Source of the DNA: Burkholderiaceae bacterium
Lineage (GTDB): Bacteria > Pseudomonadota > Gammaproteobacteria > Burkholderiales > Burkholderiaceae_E
Direction: 5' to 3'
Assembly: GCA_027493945.1 (NCBI GenBank)
Contig: JAOSJU010000003.1
Span: forward strand, 86,078-150,077
Length of the DNA: 64,000 nt
The notes under the pieces are model-generated. The model ran no database searches. It saw only the letters and a list, made by a program, of their open reading frames with translations, and had not been told where the DNA came from. Within the stretch, counting starts at the first letter, position 1; each line of letters begins with the position of its first letter. The translations under genes were made by a program, and so were the position numbers. Below are positions 43,685 through 53,731 of this stretch, piece after piece.

Positions 43685-45093
43685 TCAGATGCGCCGCACG
43701 TCGACGAAATGCCCGGCGACGGCTGCGGCAGCCGCCATCGCAGGACTGACCAGGTGCGTGCGCCCGCCGGCACCCTGCCGGCCCTCGAAGTTGCGATTCG
43801 AGGTGGAGGCGCAGCGCTCGCCCGGCTCGAGCCGGTCGGCGTTCATCGCCAGGCACATCGAGCAGCCCGGCTCGCGCCACTCGAAGCCGGCGTCGCGGAA
43901 GACGCGGTCGAGCCCCTCGGCCTCGGCCTGCTTCTTCACCAGCCCGGAGCCCGGCACCACCATCGCCAGCTTCACGTTCGACGCCTTGTGCTTGCCGCGC
44001 ACGATCGCGGCGGCCTCGCGCAGGTCTTCGATGCGCGAGTTGGTGCACGAGCCGATGAACACCTTGTCGATGCGGATGTCCCGGATCGCGGTGTTCGGCT
44101 TCAGGCCCATGTAATGCAGCGCGCGCTCCATGCCTTCGCGGCGCACCGCGTCCTTTTCCTTGTCGGGGTCGGGCACGCGCTCGTCGACCGCCACCACCAT
44201 CTCGGGCGAAGTGCCCCAGGTCACGTGCGGCTTCAGTTGTGTCGCGTCGACCTCGATGACCAGGTCGAAGCGTGCGCCGGGGTCGGAGCGCAGCGTGCGC
44301 CAGCTCTCCTCGGCCCGATACCAGTCGGGGCCGGCCGGCGCCATCGGGCGGCCGCGCAGGTAATTCAGCGTGGTGTCGTCGACCGCGACCATGCCCGAGC
44401 GTGCGCCGGCCTCGATCGCCATGTTGCAGATCGTCATCCGGCCTTCCATCGACAGCGAGCGGATCGTGGAGCCGGCGAACTCGATCGCATAGCCGGTGCC
44501 GCCGGCGGTGCCGATGCGGCCGATGACCGACAGGATCACGTCCTTCGCGGTGACGCCGCGCGGCAATGCGCCGTCGACCTTCACCAGCATGTTCTTCATC
44601 TTCTTCGCCACCAGCGTCTGCGTGGCGAGCACGTGCTCGACCTCGGAGGTGCCGATGCCGAAGGCGAGGCAGGCGAATGCGCCGTGCGTGCTGGTGTGCG
44701 AATCGCCGCAGACCACCGTCATGCCGGGCAAGGTGGCGCCCTGCTCCGGGCCGATCACGTGGACGATGCCCTGGCGGCGATCGTTGATGTCGAAATACGG
44801 AATGTCGAACTCGCGCGCATTGGCGTCGAGCGTCTCGACCTGCAGCCGCGAGATCGGGTCGGCGATGCCCTGCGAGCGGTCGGTGGTGGGCACGTTGTGA
44901 TCGACCACCGCAAGGTTGGCGGCCACGCGCCACGGCTTGCGCCCGGCCAGCTTCAGTCCCTCGAACGCCTGCGGACTGGTGACCTCGTGCACCAGGTGGC
45001 GGTCGATGTAGATGAGCGCGGTGCCGTCGTCTTCCTGACGGACGACGTGGGCATCCCAGAGCTTGTCGTAGAGGGTGCGGGGGCGATCGACAT
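43685..45093 (-). CDS. leuC: 3-isopropylmalate dehydratase large subunit, frame change near 45081
   Basis: Large 4Fe-4S subunit of isopropylmalate isomerase. Cluster cysteines are in [13 protein letters not shown] and [30 protein letters not shown] and [17 protein letters not shown] are conserved. The body is open only from codon 2 after an in-frame TAA. An ATG at 45093 is in another frame; adding one base to the G5 run 45079-45083 gives [18 protein letters not shown], the expected N-terminus. First gene of the leucine group. Confidence 0.95.
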
Positions 45094-45135
45094 GCGGAAA
45101 TTATGCCATGCGACCCACATGGCCCCGCCGCGTCC

Positions 45136-45963
45136 CTACCTGCGCCGTGCCTGCTCGTACAGCGGCATCACCCGCGCCGAATAGACTTCGAGATCCTTCA
45201 GCCGGGTGTCGGCCGAGGGGTGCGTGCTCAGGAACTCGGGGCCGTCGCTGCTGCCCGAGGCCCGCGCCATCTTCTGCCACAAGGTGATCGCCGCGCGCGG
45301 GTCGTAGCCGGCGCGCGCCGCGATCTCCACGCCGATCCGGTCGGCTTCGGTCTCGTGCAGCCGGCTGTTGGGCAACCCGAAAAACGCCTTGTAGAACACG
45401 CCGCCCAGGTCGGTGCCCGCCTGTCCGGCACCCAGCAGGATCGAGGCGCCGCTGATCAGCACCTGCGCGCCCATCTGCTCGGAGGCGCGCTCGCGCGCAT
45501 GCTCGCGCAGCGCGTGCGCGATCTCGTGCCCGACCACCGCGGCGATCTCGTCGTCGGTGAGGTTCAGCTTGGTAACCAGCCCGCTGTAGACCGCGATCTT
45601 GCCGCCCGGCATGCACCAGGCGTTGACCTGGTCGGAGCGGATCACGTTGACTTCCCACTTCCACTGCGCGGCCTCCGGGCGGAACGCCGCGCTGGCCGGA
45701 ATCAGCCGGTTGGTGATCGCGCGCACGCGGCCGGTGAGCGCCGCATCGGCGTTCAGCGCGCCCTTCTGGCGCTCCTTGCCGAGCGTCTCGCGGTACGCGA
45801 GCTCGGCCTGCTGGCGCATGTCGGCCTCGGAAACCATCGACGACATCCGCTGCGTGCGCTCGATGCCCACCGCGCCCGGGCTGGTCGTCTGCACCGACTG
45901 GCAGCCCGACAGCAGCGCGGCGCTGGCGGCCAGCGTGGCCGCGGCGATCCGGATTCCTTTCAT
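45136..45963 (-). CDS. M48-family metalloprotease lipoprotein
   Basis: A 275-residue lipoprotein (signal ATLAASAALLSGC) with the zinc motif HEIAHALREHARE near residue 147 and the third ligand in RLHETEADRIGVEIAARAGYD. The family (LoiP/BepA-like, without the TPR tail) degrades misfolded outer-membrane proteins in the periplasm. ATG at 45963. It is 42 bp upstream of leuC on the same strand, but a functional link is unlikely. Confidence 0.93.
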   Translation of the reverse strand: MKGIRIAAATLAASAALLSGCQSVQTTSPGAVGIERTQRMSSMVSEADMRQQAELAYRETLGKERQKGALNADAALTGRVRAITNRLIPASAAFRPEAAQWKWEVNVIRSDQVNAWCMPGGKIAVYSGLVTKLNLTDDEIAAVVGHEIAHALREHARERASEQMGAQVLISGASILLGAGQAGTDLGGVFYKAFFGLPNSRLHETEADRIGVEIAARAGYDPRAAITLWQKMARASGSSDGPEFLSTHPSADTRLKDLEVYSARVMPLYEQARRR

Positions 45964-46061
45964 GACTGTTCTCCCTGGCCCGGCGGCCGCTGCAGCCGCT
46001 CTCCGATGGCCCCGATTCTCGCAAAGCGCGGCGCAAGGGGCCAATCAGGGCGCGCCGCGGC

Positions 46062-47234
46062 TCATCCGGCCGCACCTCCCGCTTCGCCCGCCGGCTCGCG
46101 ACAGCGCCGGAACACCCAGCCGCCGAGCGCCGCAGCCGCGGCCGACACCAGGAACGCGGCCGACGGCGACACCGCGGACCAGACCGCGGTGGCCACCAGC
46201 ACGCCCAGCGCGCCACCCAGCCCGTAGCCCACGGTCACGTAGAGGGCCTGCGCGCGCGCATGCTGCGCCGGCTCGAACCAGCGCTGCAGCGTGGCGACCG
46301 TGGCGCTGTGGTGAATGCCGAAGGTCACCGCGTGCAGCAGCTGCGCGAGCACCAGCGCCGGCAGCCAGGTCGCCGCCAGCCCGATCAGCGCGAAGCGCAG
46401 CGCCGCCACCCACAGGCTCGCGTGCAGCAGCCGGATCGCGCCGAAGCGCTCGAACAGCCGCCGCTGCACCCAGAAGATCGCGATCTCGGCCACGACGCCC
46501 ACGGCCCACAGCAGGCCGATCGCCGTCTTGCTGTAGCCGAGCTGCGCCAGGTACAGCGACAGGAACGCGTACAGCGCCGCATGCGCGAACAGCATCAGGA
46601 ACGCCGACGCGAAGAACGCCTGCACCCGCGGCTGGCGCAGCCGCTCGCGCACGCGCATCGCCGGCGGCCCGGCTTGCGGCGCGGGCACCGCGCCCATCCG
46701 CCAGGCGCTGGCCACCAGCCCGAGCATGATCGCCGCCGTCCACCACGGCAGGGTGCGCATTCCCCAGGCGTCGAGCACCGGCCCCATCGCGACCACGCCG
46801 ACGATGAAGCCCGCCGAGCCCCAGATGCGGATGCGCCCGTAGCGCCCCGCGTCGCCGCCGGACGCGTGCATCGCGATCGTCTCGCCGATCGGCATCTGCG
46901 CCGCGGTCATGAAGTACAGCAGCGCCAGCACCGGCAGCAGGGCTGCGAAGCGATCGCCCGCCAGCGGCAGCAGCAGCGCCCCCGCCAGCGCGCCCACCGA
47001 ACTGACCCGCAGCAACATGACCCGGCTGCCGCTGCGGTCGGCCATCCAGCCCCAGAACGGCGGCCCCACGATGCGCAGCACCTGCGGCACCGCCAGCAAC
47101 ACGCCGATCTCGGCGATCGTCAGCCCGATCGCGGCCAGGTACAGGCTCAGGTACGGGGAGAAGAGCCCGACCCAGGTGAAATAGGCGAGAAAGAGCGCCT
47201 TGATGCCGGCGGCGCCGATGCCGCCCGCGCTCAA
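46062..47234 (-). CDS. MFS permease, HcaT/LacY-like
   Basis: A 390-residue inner-membrane protein with about twelve predicted helices. The start [20 protein letters not shown] and [12 protein letters not shown] between helices 2 and 3 fit the MFS_1-like (3-phenylpropionate/nucleoside) group; the substrate is unknown. The start codon is the TTG at 47234, overlapping the aroC TGA (TTGA); no ATG lies before helix 1. It is therefore probably coupled to aroC. Confidence 0.85.
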   Translation of the reverse strand: MSAGGIGAAGIKALFLAYFTWVGLFSPYLSLYLAAIGLTIAEIGVLLAVPQVLRIVGPPFWGWMADRSGSRVMLLRVSSVGALAGALLLPLAGDRFAALLPVLALLYFMTAAQMPIGETIAMHASGGDAGRYGRIRIWGSAGFIVGVVAMGPVLDAWGMRTLPWWTAAIMLGLVASAWRMGAVPAPQAGPPAMRVRERLRQPRVQAFFASAFLMLFAHAALYAFLSLYLAQLGYSKTAIGLLWAVGVVAEIAIFWVQRRLFERFGAIRLLHASLWVAALRFALIGLAATWLPALVLAQLLHAVTFGIHHSATVATLQRWFEPAQHARAQALYVTVGYGLGGALGVLVATAVWSAVSPSAAFLVSAAAAALGGWVFRRCREPAGEAGGAAG

Positions 47235-48343
47235 CGCGTGCCGTGCGGCGCCGGCCCCGCGATGCGCGGCGTGGCCACCGCCACCTCGGCGTTCTGCCCG
47301 CGGTCGCGCAGCGCGTGATCGATGAGCACGAGCGCCAGCATCGCCTCGGCGATCGGCGCCGCGCGAATGCCCACGCAGGGATCGTGGCGGCCCAGGGTCT
47401 CCACCGTCGTGGGCGCCCCGTCGACGTCGATCGAGCGCCGCGGCACGCGGATGCTCGACGTGGGCTTGATCGCGAGTTCCACCACGATCGGCTGGCCGGT
47501 GGAGATGCCGCCCAGCACGCCGCCCGAGTGGTTGGTCGCGAAGCCCTCGGGAGTGAGCTCGTCGCCGTGCTCGCTGCCCTTCTGCGTCACGCAGGCGAAG
47601 CCCGAGCCGATCTCCACGCCCTTGACCGCGTTGATGCCCATCATCGCGTAGGCGATGTCGGCGTCGAGCTTGTCATAGAGCGGCTCGCCCAGCCCCACCG
47701 GCACGTTGTCGGCCTCCACCCGCACCCGCGCTCCGCAGGAGTCGCCGGCGCGGCGCAGCGCGTCCATGTATTCCTCGAGCTTCGGCACGACGCCCGCGTC
47801 GCCGGCGAAGAACGGGTTCTGCGCAACCTGCGACCAGTCGGTGACCGGAATGACGATTTCACCCAGCTGTGTCATGCAGCCGCGGATCTGAGTGCCGAAA
47901 TGCTCGCGCAGCCACTTCTTCGCGATCGCGCCCGCGGCCACCGCCGGCGCGGTGAGCCGCGCCGACGAGCGCCCGCCGCCGCGCGGATCGCGCACGCCGA
48001 ACTTGTGCCAGTAGGTGTAGTCGGCGTGCCCGGGGCGAAAGGTGCGCGCGATCGACGAGTAGTCCTTGCTGCGCGCGTCCTGGTTGCGGATCAGCAGCGC
48101 GATCGGCGTGCCGGTGGTGCGGCCTTCAAAGACGCCCGACAGGATCTCGACCGTGTCCGGTTCCTGGCGCTGCGTGACGTGCCGCGAGGTGCCCGGACGG
48201 CGCCGGTCGAGGTCGACCCGGATGTCGGCCTCCGACAACTCCATGCCCGGCGGGCAGCCGTCGACCACGCAGCCGACCGCGGGCCCGTGCGATTCGCCGA
48301 AAGTGGTGACGGTGAAGAGGCTGCCGAACGTGCTGCCGGACAT
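47231..48343 (-). CDS. aroC: Chorismate synthase
   Basis: Makes chorismate, the last common step of aromatic synthesis, using reduced FMN. The 370-residue protein shows [37 protein letters not shown] and [17 protein letters not shown], and a late [18 protein letters not shown]. The ATG is at 48343. It lies 30 bp before the VapC end on the same strand. Confidence 0.98.
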   Translation of the reverse strand: MSGSTFGSLFTVTTFGESHGPAVGCVVDGCPPGMELSEADIRVDLDRRRPGTSRHVTQRQEPDTVEILSGVFEGRTTGTPIALLIRNQDARSKDYSSIARTFRPGHADYTYWHKFGVRDPRGGGRSSARLTAPAVAAGAIAKKWLREHFGTQIRGCMTQLGEIVIPVTDWSQVAQNPFFAGDAGVVPKLEEYMDALRRAGDSCGARVRVEADNVPVGLGEPLYDKLDADIAYAMMGINAVKGVEIGSGFACVTQKGSEHGDELTPEGFATNHSGGVLGGISTGQPIVVELAIKPTSSIRVPRRSIDVDGAPTTVETLGRHDPCVGIRAAPIAEAMLALVLIDHALRDRGQNAEVAVATPRIAGPAPHGTR

Positions 48344-48373
48344 CGGGGGCTTCCTGACTGTGAATCGTGAATT

Positions 48374-48772
48374 CTAGCGGACCCAGTTCTCCAGCTTCAG
48401 GTTCCTGACGCGCCGGAACTCGCGCACGTTGTTCGTCACCAGAACGGCATCCAGCGCACGTGCATGCGCAGCGATCAACAAGTCATTGGCGCCGATCATC
48501 TCGCCGCGACGCCTGAGGTCCGCACGGATGTCCGCGTAGTGGTCCGCCGCCTCCCCGTCCCAGTCGAGCATCGCCAGATGACGCACGAAGCCTTCGAATG
48601 CCGCCGCGGCCTGCTCCGGCCGCGACGACAGCCGCACGCCGTACTTCAGTTCGGCGACGCTGATAACCGAAATCGCCTGCGTCTCGATCGGGACCTCGCA
48701 CAGGCGATCAAGAAGCGCCGCATTCGCGCGCCTCATCACGTACGAGCAGGTGTCGGTGTCGAGGAGGTACAC
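48374..48772 (-). CDS. vapC: VapC PIN-domain ribonuclease toxin
   Basis: A 132-residue PIN protein. The active-site acids are in MYLLDTDTCSYVMRR (Asp5), SVISVAELKYGV (Glu), GANDLLIAAHA (Asp) and VTNNVREFRRV. It belongs to the VapC type that cleaves initiator tRNA in enterobacteria. The GTG start at 48772 has GAGGGA nearby and lies 17 bp after vapB. Confidence 0.93.
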   Translation of the reverse strand: MYLLDTDTCSYVMRRANAALLDRLCEVPIETQAISVISVAELKYGVRLSSRPEQAAAAFEGFVRHLAMLDWDGEAADHYADIRADLRRRGEMIGANDLLIAAHARALDAVLVTNNVREFRRVRNLKLENWVR

Positions 48773-48789
48773 GTCCGTCCCTCACGGGA

Positions 48790-49023
48790 TCAGAGAACGC
48801 GTTCCTGCAGTGGCAGATCCTCGACCCCCTCCATGAAGTCATCCGGCGCCACCGGGCCGTCGGCGAGATACGCGTGCCAACTGCTGGGGCGCGGCGACAG
48901 CACGATCTTCTCGCCCTCGCGATGCACGTAGACCTCACTTACCGAGAACTCGAACTCCTTCGGTAGCCGGACCGCCTGACTGCGGTTGTTCATGAAGAGC
49001 CTGGCGATGCGTTCCCGTTCCAT
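48790..49023 (-). CDS. vapB: VapB antitoxin
   Basis: A 77-residue AbrB-fold protein. MNNRSQAVRLPKEFEFSVSE is the classical VapB N-terminal DNA-binding segment, and the C-terminus (PDDFMEGVEDLPLQERVL) would bind VapC. I used the ATG at 49023 rather than an in-frame upstream one at 49059 that lies inside the operator. Confidence 0.9.
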   Translation of the reverse strand: MERERIARLFMNNRSQAVRLPKEFEFSVSEVYVHREGEKIVLSPRPSSWHAYLADGPVAPDDFMEGVEDLPLQERVL

Positions 49024-49050
49024 GCGTCGGCCTCGTCTGGATTCATTCGG

Positions 49051-49068
49051 CATATACAAGTGTATATG
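49051..49068. promoter_or_regulatory. VapBC operator palindrome
   Basis: CATATACA-AG-TGTATATG is a perfect 8-bp inverted repeat 27 bp upstream of the vapB start, in an otherwise GC-rich region. The position suits autoregulation by VapBC and includes an AT-rich -10-like sequence. Confidence 0.75.
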
Positions 49069-49087
49069 TCACCAGAAACCAGCGCAA

Positions 49088-50482
49088 TCACCCCCTCAGC
49101 CGCGCGATCACCGTCTCCCGCGGCATCGCGGCCAGCACCGCATCGACCGACGGCGTCTGCGTCGTGCCGAACACCTTCAGCCGCAGCGGAATCGCCAGTT
49201 GCGGCATCTTCAAGCCGTGCTCGGCGAGCGTTTCCTTCAATGCCGCGGCGATCGCGTCCTTCGTCCAGTCGCCGCCGGCGAGCCGTGCCGCGAGCGCGGC
49301 GAGCGCCGCCGCCAGCGCGGGCGGCGCCGCATCGAGGTGCTTCTCCCGGTCGGCCGACGCAATCGACGGCTCGACGTAGAACATGTGCGCCATCTCGGCC
49401 AACTCGTTCAGCGTCTGCGCGCGCTCCTTCAGCAGCCCGCAGACCGTCGCGAGATCGGCCGAACCCGGCCCCGGCTCCACCCCCGACGCGCGCAGCCGCG
49501 GCAGCACCCGCGCCGCGAGTTCGGCATCGGCGGCCGCCTTGATGTAGTGGTGGTTCAGCCAGCGCAGCTTGTCGAAATCGAAACGCGACGGCGAGCGGCT
49601 CACGTGCGAGCCGTCGAACCAGCCGACGAACTGCTCGCGCGAGAAGATCTCGGCGTCGCCGTGGCTCCAGCCGAGCCGCGCGAGGTAATTGACCACCGCC
49701 TCGGGCAGGTAGCCGTCTTCGTCGTACTGCATCACCGACACCGCGCCGTGGCGCTTCGACAGCTTCTGGCCGTCGGGGCCATGGATCATCGGCAGGTGGC
49801 CGTATTGCGGCACCGGCGCGCCCAGCGCGCGCAGGATGTTGATCTGCCGCGGCGTGTTGTTCACGTGGTCGTCGCCGCGCAGCACGTGCGTGATCCGCAT
49901 GTCCCAGTCGTCGACCACCACGCAGAAGTTGTAGGTGGGCGTGCCGTCGGAGCGCGCGATGATCAGGTCGTCGAGCTCGCTGTTGTCGAACGCGATCGGC
50001 CCCTTGATCGTGTCGTTCCAGCTGGTCGCGCCGTCCACCGGGTTGCGAAAGCGCACCACCGGCTCCACGCCCGGCGGCGGCGCCGGCAGCGCGCGCCCCG
50101 CTTCGGGGCGCCAGCGCCCGTCGTAGCGCGGTTTCAGGCCCAGCGCCTCGTGCTCCGCCCGCATCGCCTCGAGCTCCTCCTTCGTGCACCAGCAGTGATA
50201 CGCGGTGCCGTCGGCGAGCATCTTGCGGATCACCTCACGGTAGCGCGGCATCCGCTGCATCTGGTAGAACGGGCCCTCGTCGGCGTCAAGGCCGAGCCAG
50301 CGCATGCCGTCGAGGATCGCCTGCACCGCCTCGGGGGTGGAGCGCTCGACGTCGGTGTCCTCGATGCGCAGGATGAAGGTACCCTTGTGGTGGCGCGCGA
50401 ACGCCCACGCGAACAGCGCGGTGCGGGCGCCGCCGATGTGCAGGAAACCGGTCGGGCTGGGAGCGAAGCGCGTGCGAACCAT
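49088..50482 (-). CDS. gltX: Glutamyl-tRNA synthetase
   Basis: Charges tRNA-Glu in the cytoplasm. The 464-residue class I enzyme has the HIGH-type motif in [18 protein letters not shown], the KMSKS-type motif [11 protein letters not shown], and the [18 protein letters not shown] segment. The ATG at 50482 is 98 bp from the divergent mgtE gene. Downstream lies the VapBC module. Confidence 0.98.
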   Translation of the reverse strand: MVRTRFAPSPTGFLHIGGARTALFAWAFARHHKGTFILRIEDTDVERSTPEAVQAILDGMRWLGLDADEGPFYQMQRMPRYREVIRKMLADGTAYHCWCTKEELEAMRAEHEALGLKPRYDGRWRPEAGRALPAPPPGVEPVVRFRNPVDGATSWNDTIKGPIAFDNSELDDLIIARSDGTPTYNFCVVVDDWDMRITHVLRGDDHVNNTPRQINILRALGAPVPQYGHLPMIHGPDGQKLSKRHGAVSVMQYDEDGYLPEAVVNYLARLGWSHGDAEIFSREQFVGWFDGSHVSRSPSRFDFDKLRWLNHHYIKAAADAELAARVLPRLRASGVEPGPGSADLATVCGLLKERAQTLNELAEMAHMFYVEPSIASADREKHLDAAPPALAAALAALAARLAGGDWTKDAIAAALKETLAEHGLKMPQLAIPLRLKVFGTTQTPSVDAVLAAMPRETVIARLRG

Positions 50483-50580
50483 GTCGCGGGTATCCGGAAG
50501 GCGGGGGAAGCGTCCGATTTTACGCGAGCGATCCTGCCCGCCGGCGCGCGGTGGCCGGAGCATGGCGAAGGCCATCGGCC

Positions 50581-51625
50581 ATGCCGGCGCCTGAGCCGCA
50601 GCCGCGTGACGAAGCGCCCGCCCCCGGCGCACCCGCCTCGGCCATCGAGGCGCTGCCCACGCACCCCGACACCGCGGGCGAGCACCTGGTGCCGCGGGTG
50701 CTGCACGCGTCGCCGCAGGAAACGGTGGGCGCGCTGCGCCAGCGGCTGGCCGCCGGGGCGGAGGTCGACTCCGCCGAGGCCGTCTACCTGCTCGACGCGA
50801 AGCGCCGCCTGATCGGCCCTGGTGCCGATCACCCGGCTGCTGCAGGCGCGCGCCGAGCAGGTGCTGGCCGACATCGCCATCGCGCCGGTGCCCGCGGTGC
50901 GCTTGAACGCCGACCAGGAACACGTCGCGTCGCTGGCGATCCAGCACGGCCTCACCTCGGTGCCGGTCGTCGACCGGCGCGGCCACTTCGCCGGCGTGGT
51001 GCCGGCGCTGGCGCTGCTCGAAGTGCTGCGCCGCGAGCACGTCGAGGACCTGCACCGCCTCGCCGGTATCGGCCCCGAAGCCACGAACCGGGCCCGCGAC
51101 GCCGTCGAGGCACCGCCCATCCGGCGCGCGCGCGATCGGCTCCCATGGCTGCTGGTGGGCCTGTTCGGCAGCATGCTCGCCACCTGGATCGTCGCGCGCT
51201 TCGAGGCGACGCTCGAAGCGCGCGTGGCGATCGCCTTCTTCGTGCCCGGCATCGTCTACCTGGCCGACGCAGTGGGCACGCAAAGCGAGGCCATCGCGGT
51301 GCGCGGCCTGTCGCTCAGCCGCCTGCCACTCGCCCGGCTGCTGGCCGGCGAGCTGCGCACCGGCCTGCTGATCGGCCTGACGCTCGCGCTGCTGGTGCTG
51401 GGCCCGATCTGGTGGTGGTTCGGCGACGCCGACCTGGCGCTGGCCGTGGCCGTCGCCCTGCTCGCCGCCAGCGCATGCGCCACGACGATCGGTTTTGCGC
51501 TACCGTGGCTGCTCGCACGCACCGGCCGCGACCCCGCGTTCGGCAGCGGACCGATTGCCACGATCATCCAGGACATGCTGAGCCTGCTGATCTACTTCTG
51601 GACCGTCCAGGCGCTATTGTTCTAG
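50581..51625 (+). CDS. MgtE-type magnesium transporter without the N domain, frame change near 50818
   Basis: A Mg2+ channel/transporter. Residues about 30-150 form a CBS pair ([18 protein letters not shown] ... [18 protein letters not shown]), followed by the five-helix MgtE channel ([30 protein letters not shown] near the end). The usual N-terminal MgtE_N superhelix is absent, so the protein is about 347 residues in place of about 450. The frame changes at GGCCCTGG (50817-50819); removing one C gives [15 protein letters not shown]. The start at 50581 is my best guess; the Pro-rich N-terminus is not conserved. Confidence 0.85.
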
Positions 51626-51627
51626 CC

Positions 51628-52218
51628 ATGGAGAAGCCCTTCTCGCCCGCCTGCGAGCGCAACCGCGAGCCGATCCTCGAAGTGCTGCGCGACTGGTTCG
51701 CCGACCGCAAGCAGATCTTGGAGGTCGGCAGCGGCACCGGCCAGCACGCGGTGCACTTCGCGGTAGCCCTGCCGAAGCTGCGCTGGCAGGCCTCCGACGT
51801 GCCCGAGAACCTGCCGGGCATCCGCCTGTGGCTGAAGGAGGCGGCGCTGCCCAACACGCCGGCGCCGATCGCCCGGGACGCCGACCATCCGCCGCCCGCG
51901 GGCGAATACGACGCGGTGTTCAGCGCCAACACGCTGCACATCATGAGCTGGAAGGAAGTCGAGCAGATGTTCGCCGCGCTGCCCGCGATCACGAAGCGCG
52001 GCGCGATCCTCGTGATCTACGGGCCGTTCAACTACGAGGGGCAGTACACCAGCCAGAGCAACGCGCAGTTCGACGAGGCGCTGCACAGCGCGAACCCGAA
52101 GCGCGGCATCCGCGACTTCGAGGAAGTGGATGCGCTCGCAGCGGCGGCGGGGTTCGTGCTGAAGGAAGACCGTGCGATGCCGGCGAACAACCGTTGCATC
52201 GTGTGGAAGCGGGGGTGA
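51628..52218 (+). CDS. DUF938 SAM-dependent methyltransferase-like protein
   Basis: A 196-residue cytoplasmic protein. MEKPFSPACERNREPILEVL and the SAM loop ILEVGSGTGQHAVHFA are typical of DUF938, and FSANTLHIMSWKEVEQMF and LVIYGPFNYEGQYTS follow. The substrate is unknown. It begins 3 bp after the mgtE stop and is likely co-transcribed with it. Confidence 0.9.
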   Translation: MEKPFSPACERNREPILEVLRDWFADRKQILEVGSGTGQHAVHFAVALPKLRWQASDVPENLPGIRLWLKEAALPNTPAPIARDADHPPPAGEYDAVFSANTLHIMSWKEVEQMFAALPAITKRGAILVIYGPFNYEGQYTSQSNAQFDEALHSANPKRGIRDFEEVDALAAAAGFVLKEDRAMPANNRCIVWKRG

Positions 52219-52309
52219 GATGGGCGGGGTTGGAGGGCCCGGACAGGAAGGCCCGGACAGATTTGATCGGGGTTGCGGATTTGCCTACAATTGCGCCTCC
52301 CTTCCCCAG

Positions 52310-52384
52310 GGGCGGCTAGCTCAGCGGTAGAGCACTGCCTTCACACGGCAGGGGTCACAGGTTCGAACCCTGTGCCGCCCACCA
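52310..52384 (+). tRNA. tRNA-Val (anticodon CAC), CCA encoded
   Basis: The acceptor GGGCGGC pairs with GCCGCCC. The D arm contains GCTCAGCGGTAGAGC, the anticodon stem is CTGCC/GGCAG with loop TTCACAC (anticodon CAC), and the T arm is ACAGGTTCGAACCCTGT. ACCA follows. It reads Val GUG codons. It marks the left edge of the accessory region and could be an integration site; no integrase is seen inside the window. Confidence 0.96.
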
Positions 52385-52694
52385 GAAATTCCAAGCAAAC
52401 AAACGTGTTTCGGCGACGGCGCCTACTAACGCGCGCCGCCGACTGTCCGAAAAGTGTCCGACCGTGTTTGGCTATCCGGCGGCGCCGCACCGCTCCCCGG
52501 TCCGTGTCGTCGGACGCCCGGTCATGAGCGCGGGAGGGTCAGCCGCACCGCCGGGTCGTGGAATCCGTCACATCGCGGTCGCCGCTCAGCCGCCGGGATC
52601 GGCGCAGAGCACGGGAATTCGACCGTCTGGCCGGATATGTGGCACCATCAAGCACCCCTGCTCTGCAGCGTAACGGCATCAACCGAGGAGAGAC
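52385..52694. other. Gene-free stretch after tRNA-Val
   Basis: These 310 bp hold no open frame with recognisable protein content. The sequence just after the tRNA (CCAAGCAAACAAACGTG, then TGTCCGAAAAGTGTCCGACC) is lower in GC at first and has two TGTCCGA words 11 bp apart. This could be the scar of an integrated element, but I see no direct repeat of the tRNA end nearby. The hicB start has a GAGGAGAG site at 52685. Confidence 0.4.
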
Positions 52695-52979
52695 ATGGCA
52701 CTGGCAGCACGACCGTGGTGGCCGGGCTGGCGGGCACTCGCCCGGCGGGGCTTTCCCATCGAGATCCGGGTCGAGATCCGGTTCGATTCCGAGGCGGGCG
52801 TCTATATCGTTTCGGACTCCAACCTGAAGGGGTTGCACGTCGAGGCTGAAACGCTCGACCAGATGCAGCGCGAGATCGTAAGCGCAGCCGCCGAGTTGCT
52901 GCGGACACGGATCAACGGCGCTCCGCCCAAGACCGACACGAAGATCATCATGCACAGCGCAGTCCCCTGCGCTGCATGA
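52695..52979 (+). CDS. hicB: DUF1902/HicB-like antitoxin
   Basis: A 94-residue protein. IEIRVEIRFDSEAGVYIVSD is the partial RNase H-like fold of the HicB/DUF1902 group, followed by LKGLHVEAETLDQMQREIVS. The strong GAGGAGAG ribosome site supports the ATG at 52695, though the first 20 residues are not part of the conserved domain. The stop overlaps hicA by ATGA. Confidence 0.82.
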   Translation: MALAARPWWPGWRALARRGFPIEIRVEIRFDSEAGVYIVSDSNLKGLHVEAETLDQMQREIVSAAAELLRTRINGAPPKTDTKIIMHSAVPCAA

Positions 52980-53170
52980 AGGGCTACTACGAGCCGCTGA
53001 CGAAGCTGCTCAGAGACGCCGGTTGGCGCCTCCTTCGCCCCGGCAAAGGTTCGCACGAAATCTGGGGCAACGCCGGAGGCGGCGAAACGGTGACGGTCCC
53101 CCATAACTGCAAGTCACGACACACGGCCAACAGCATTCTCAAGGATGCTGGACTGTCGCACCGGTTCTGA
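52976..53170 (+). CDS. hicA: HicA mRNA interferase toxin
   Basis: A 64-residue double-stranded-RNA-binding fold. LLRDAGWRLLRPGKGSHEIW contains the catalytic His in GSHEIW, and VPHNCKSRHTANSILKDAGL completes the family pattern. HicA cleaves mRNA and tmRNA when unbound. Here the antitoxin precedes the toxin, the reverse of the best-known hicAB order but common. Confidence 0.9.
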   Translation: MKGYYEPLTKLLRDAGWRLLRPGKGSHEIWGNAGGGETVTVPHNCKSRHTANSILKDAGLSHRF

Positions 53171-53393
53171 AAGAAGGACCCGACGACGCTTGACCGAGAT
53201 CCACCTCGACCTCGTCCAGAGCACACTGCGTGGTAACCGCCGCGAACTTCGACGCGTTCCGGGAGTGCCAATCGAGGCATCGCAACTGGTCAGCCAGGGC
53301 GACCCCGGTGACCTTGCCAATGGATGGCCTGGCCGATACTTCGAAAGTCCAGCCACACGACATCGCCACACACACGACATCGCCGTTTGGCGC

Positions 53394-53412
53394 TAGTCCC
53401 ATTTCGGGACTA
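53394..53412. promoter_or_regulatory. Inverted repeat upstream of higB, likely HigA operator
   Basis: TAGTCCC-ATTTC-GGGACTA is a perfect 7-bp inverted repeat with a 5-bp spacer, 11 bp before the higB start. This is where HigA-type antitoxins bind. The rest of 53171-53393 shows no gene. If transcription continues past higA, this site would also control jetABCD. Confidence 0.7.
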
Positions 53413-53423
53413 CACTTCACGCC

Positions 53424-53730
53424 ATGCGAGTCATCGCGGTCAGCCGCCTGCGATCCTTCTGGGCGAAGAATCCCGATGCCGAGCAATCGTTGAAATCGTG
53501 GGCGGACGAGGTGCAGAAGGCGAACTGGAATCAACCTGCGGACCTCGAGAATCAGTACCGAAGTGCCAGCATCCTGAAGAACCGCCGAGTCGTCTTCAAC
53601 ATCAAGGGAAACGACTATCGCCCTGGTGGTTTCGGTGGCGTATCGCTACCGGGGCATCTACGTGAAATTCGTCGGCACGCACGCCGATTACGACACGATC
53701 GACGCCGAAACCGTCGAACTGGAGCACTGA
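53424..53730 (+). CDS. higB: HigB-type mRNA interferase toxin, frame change near 53622
   Basis: A RelE-fold toxin. MRVIAVSRLRSFWAKNPDAE, NQYRSASILKNRRVVFNIKG are the HigB N-terminal half. At CGCCCTGG (53621-53623, one C too many) the frame must shift to read NDYRLVVSVAYRYRGIYVKF and GTHADYDTIDAETVELEH, the conserved end with the catalytic region. Restored length about 101 residues. Toxin first, antitoxin 1 bp later is the standard higBA order. Confidence 0.88.
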
Positions 53731-53731
53731 C

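Noticed and set aside
52385..52694. Remnant integrase or attachment site after tRNA-Val
   Set aside because: TGTCCGA words recall sequences near prophage ends, but there is no coding remnant and no direct repeat of the tRNA end within the window.
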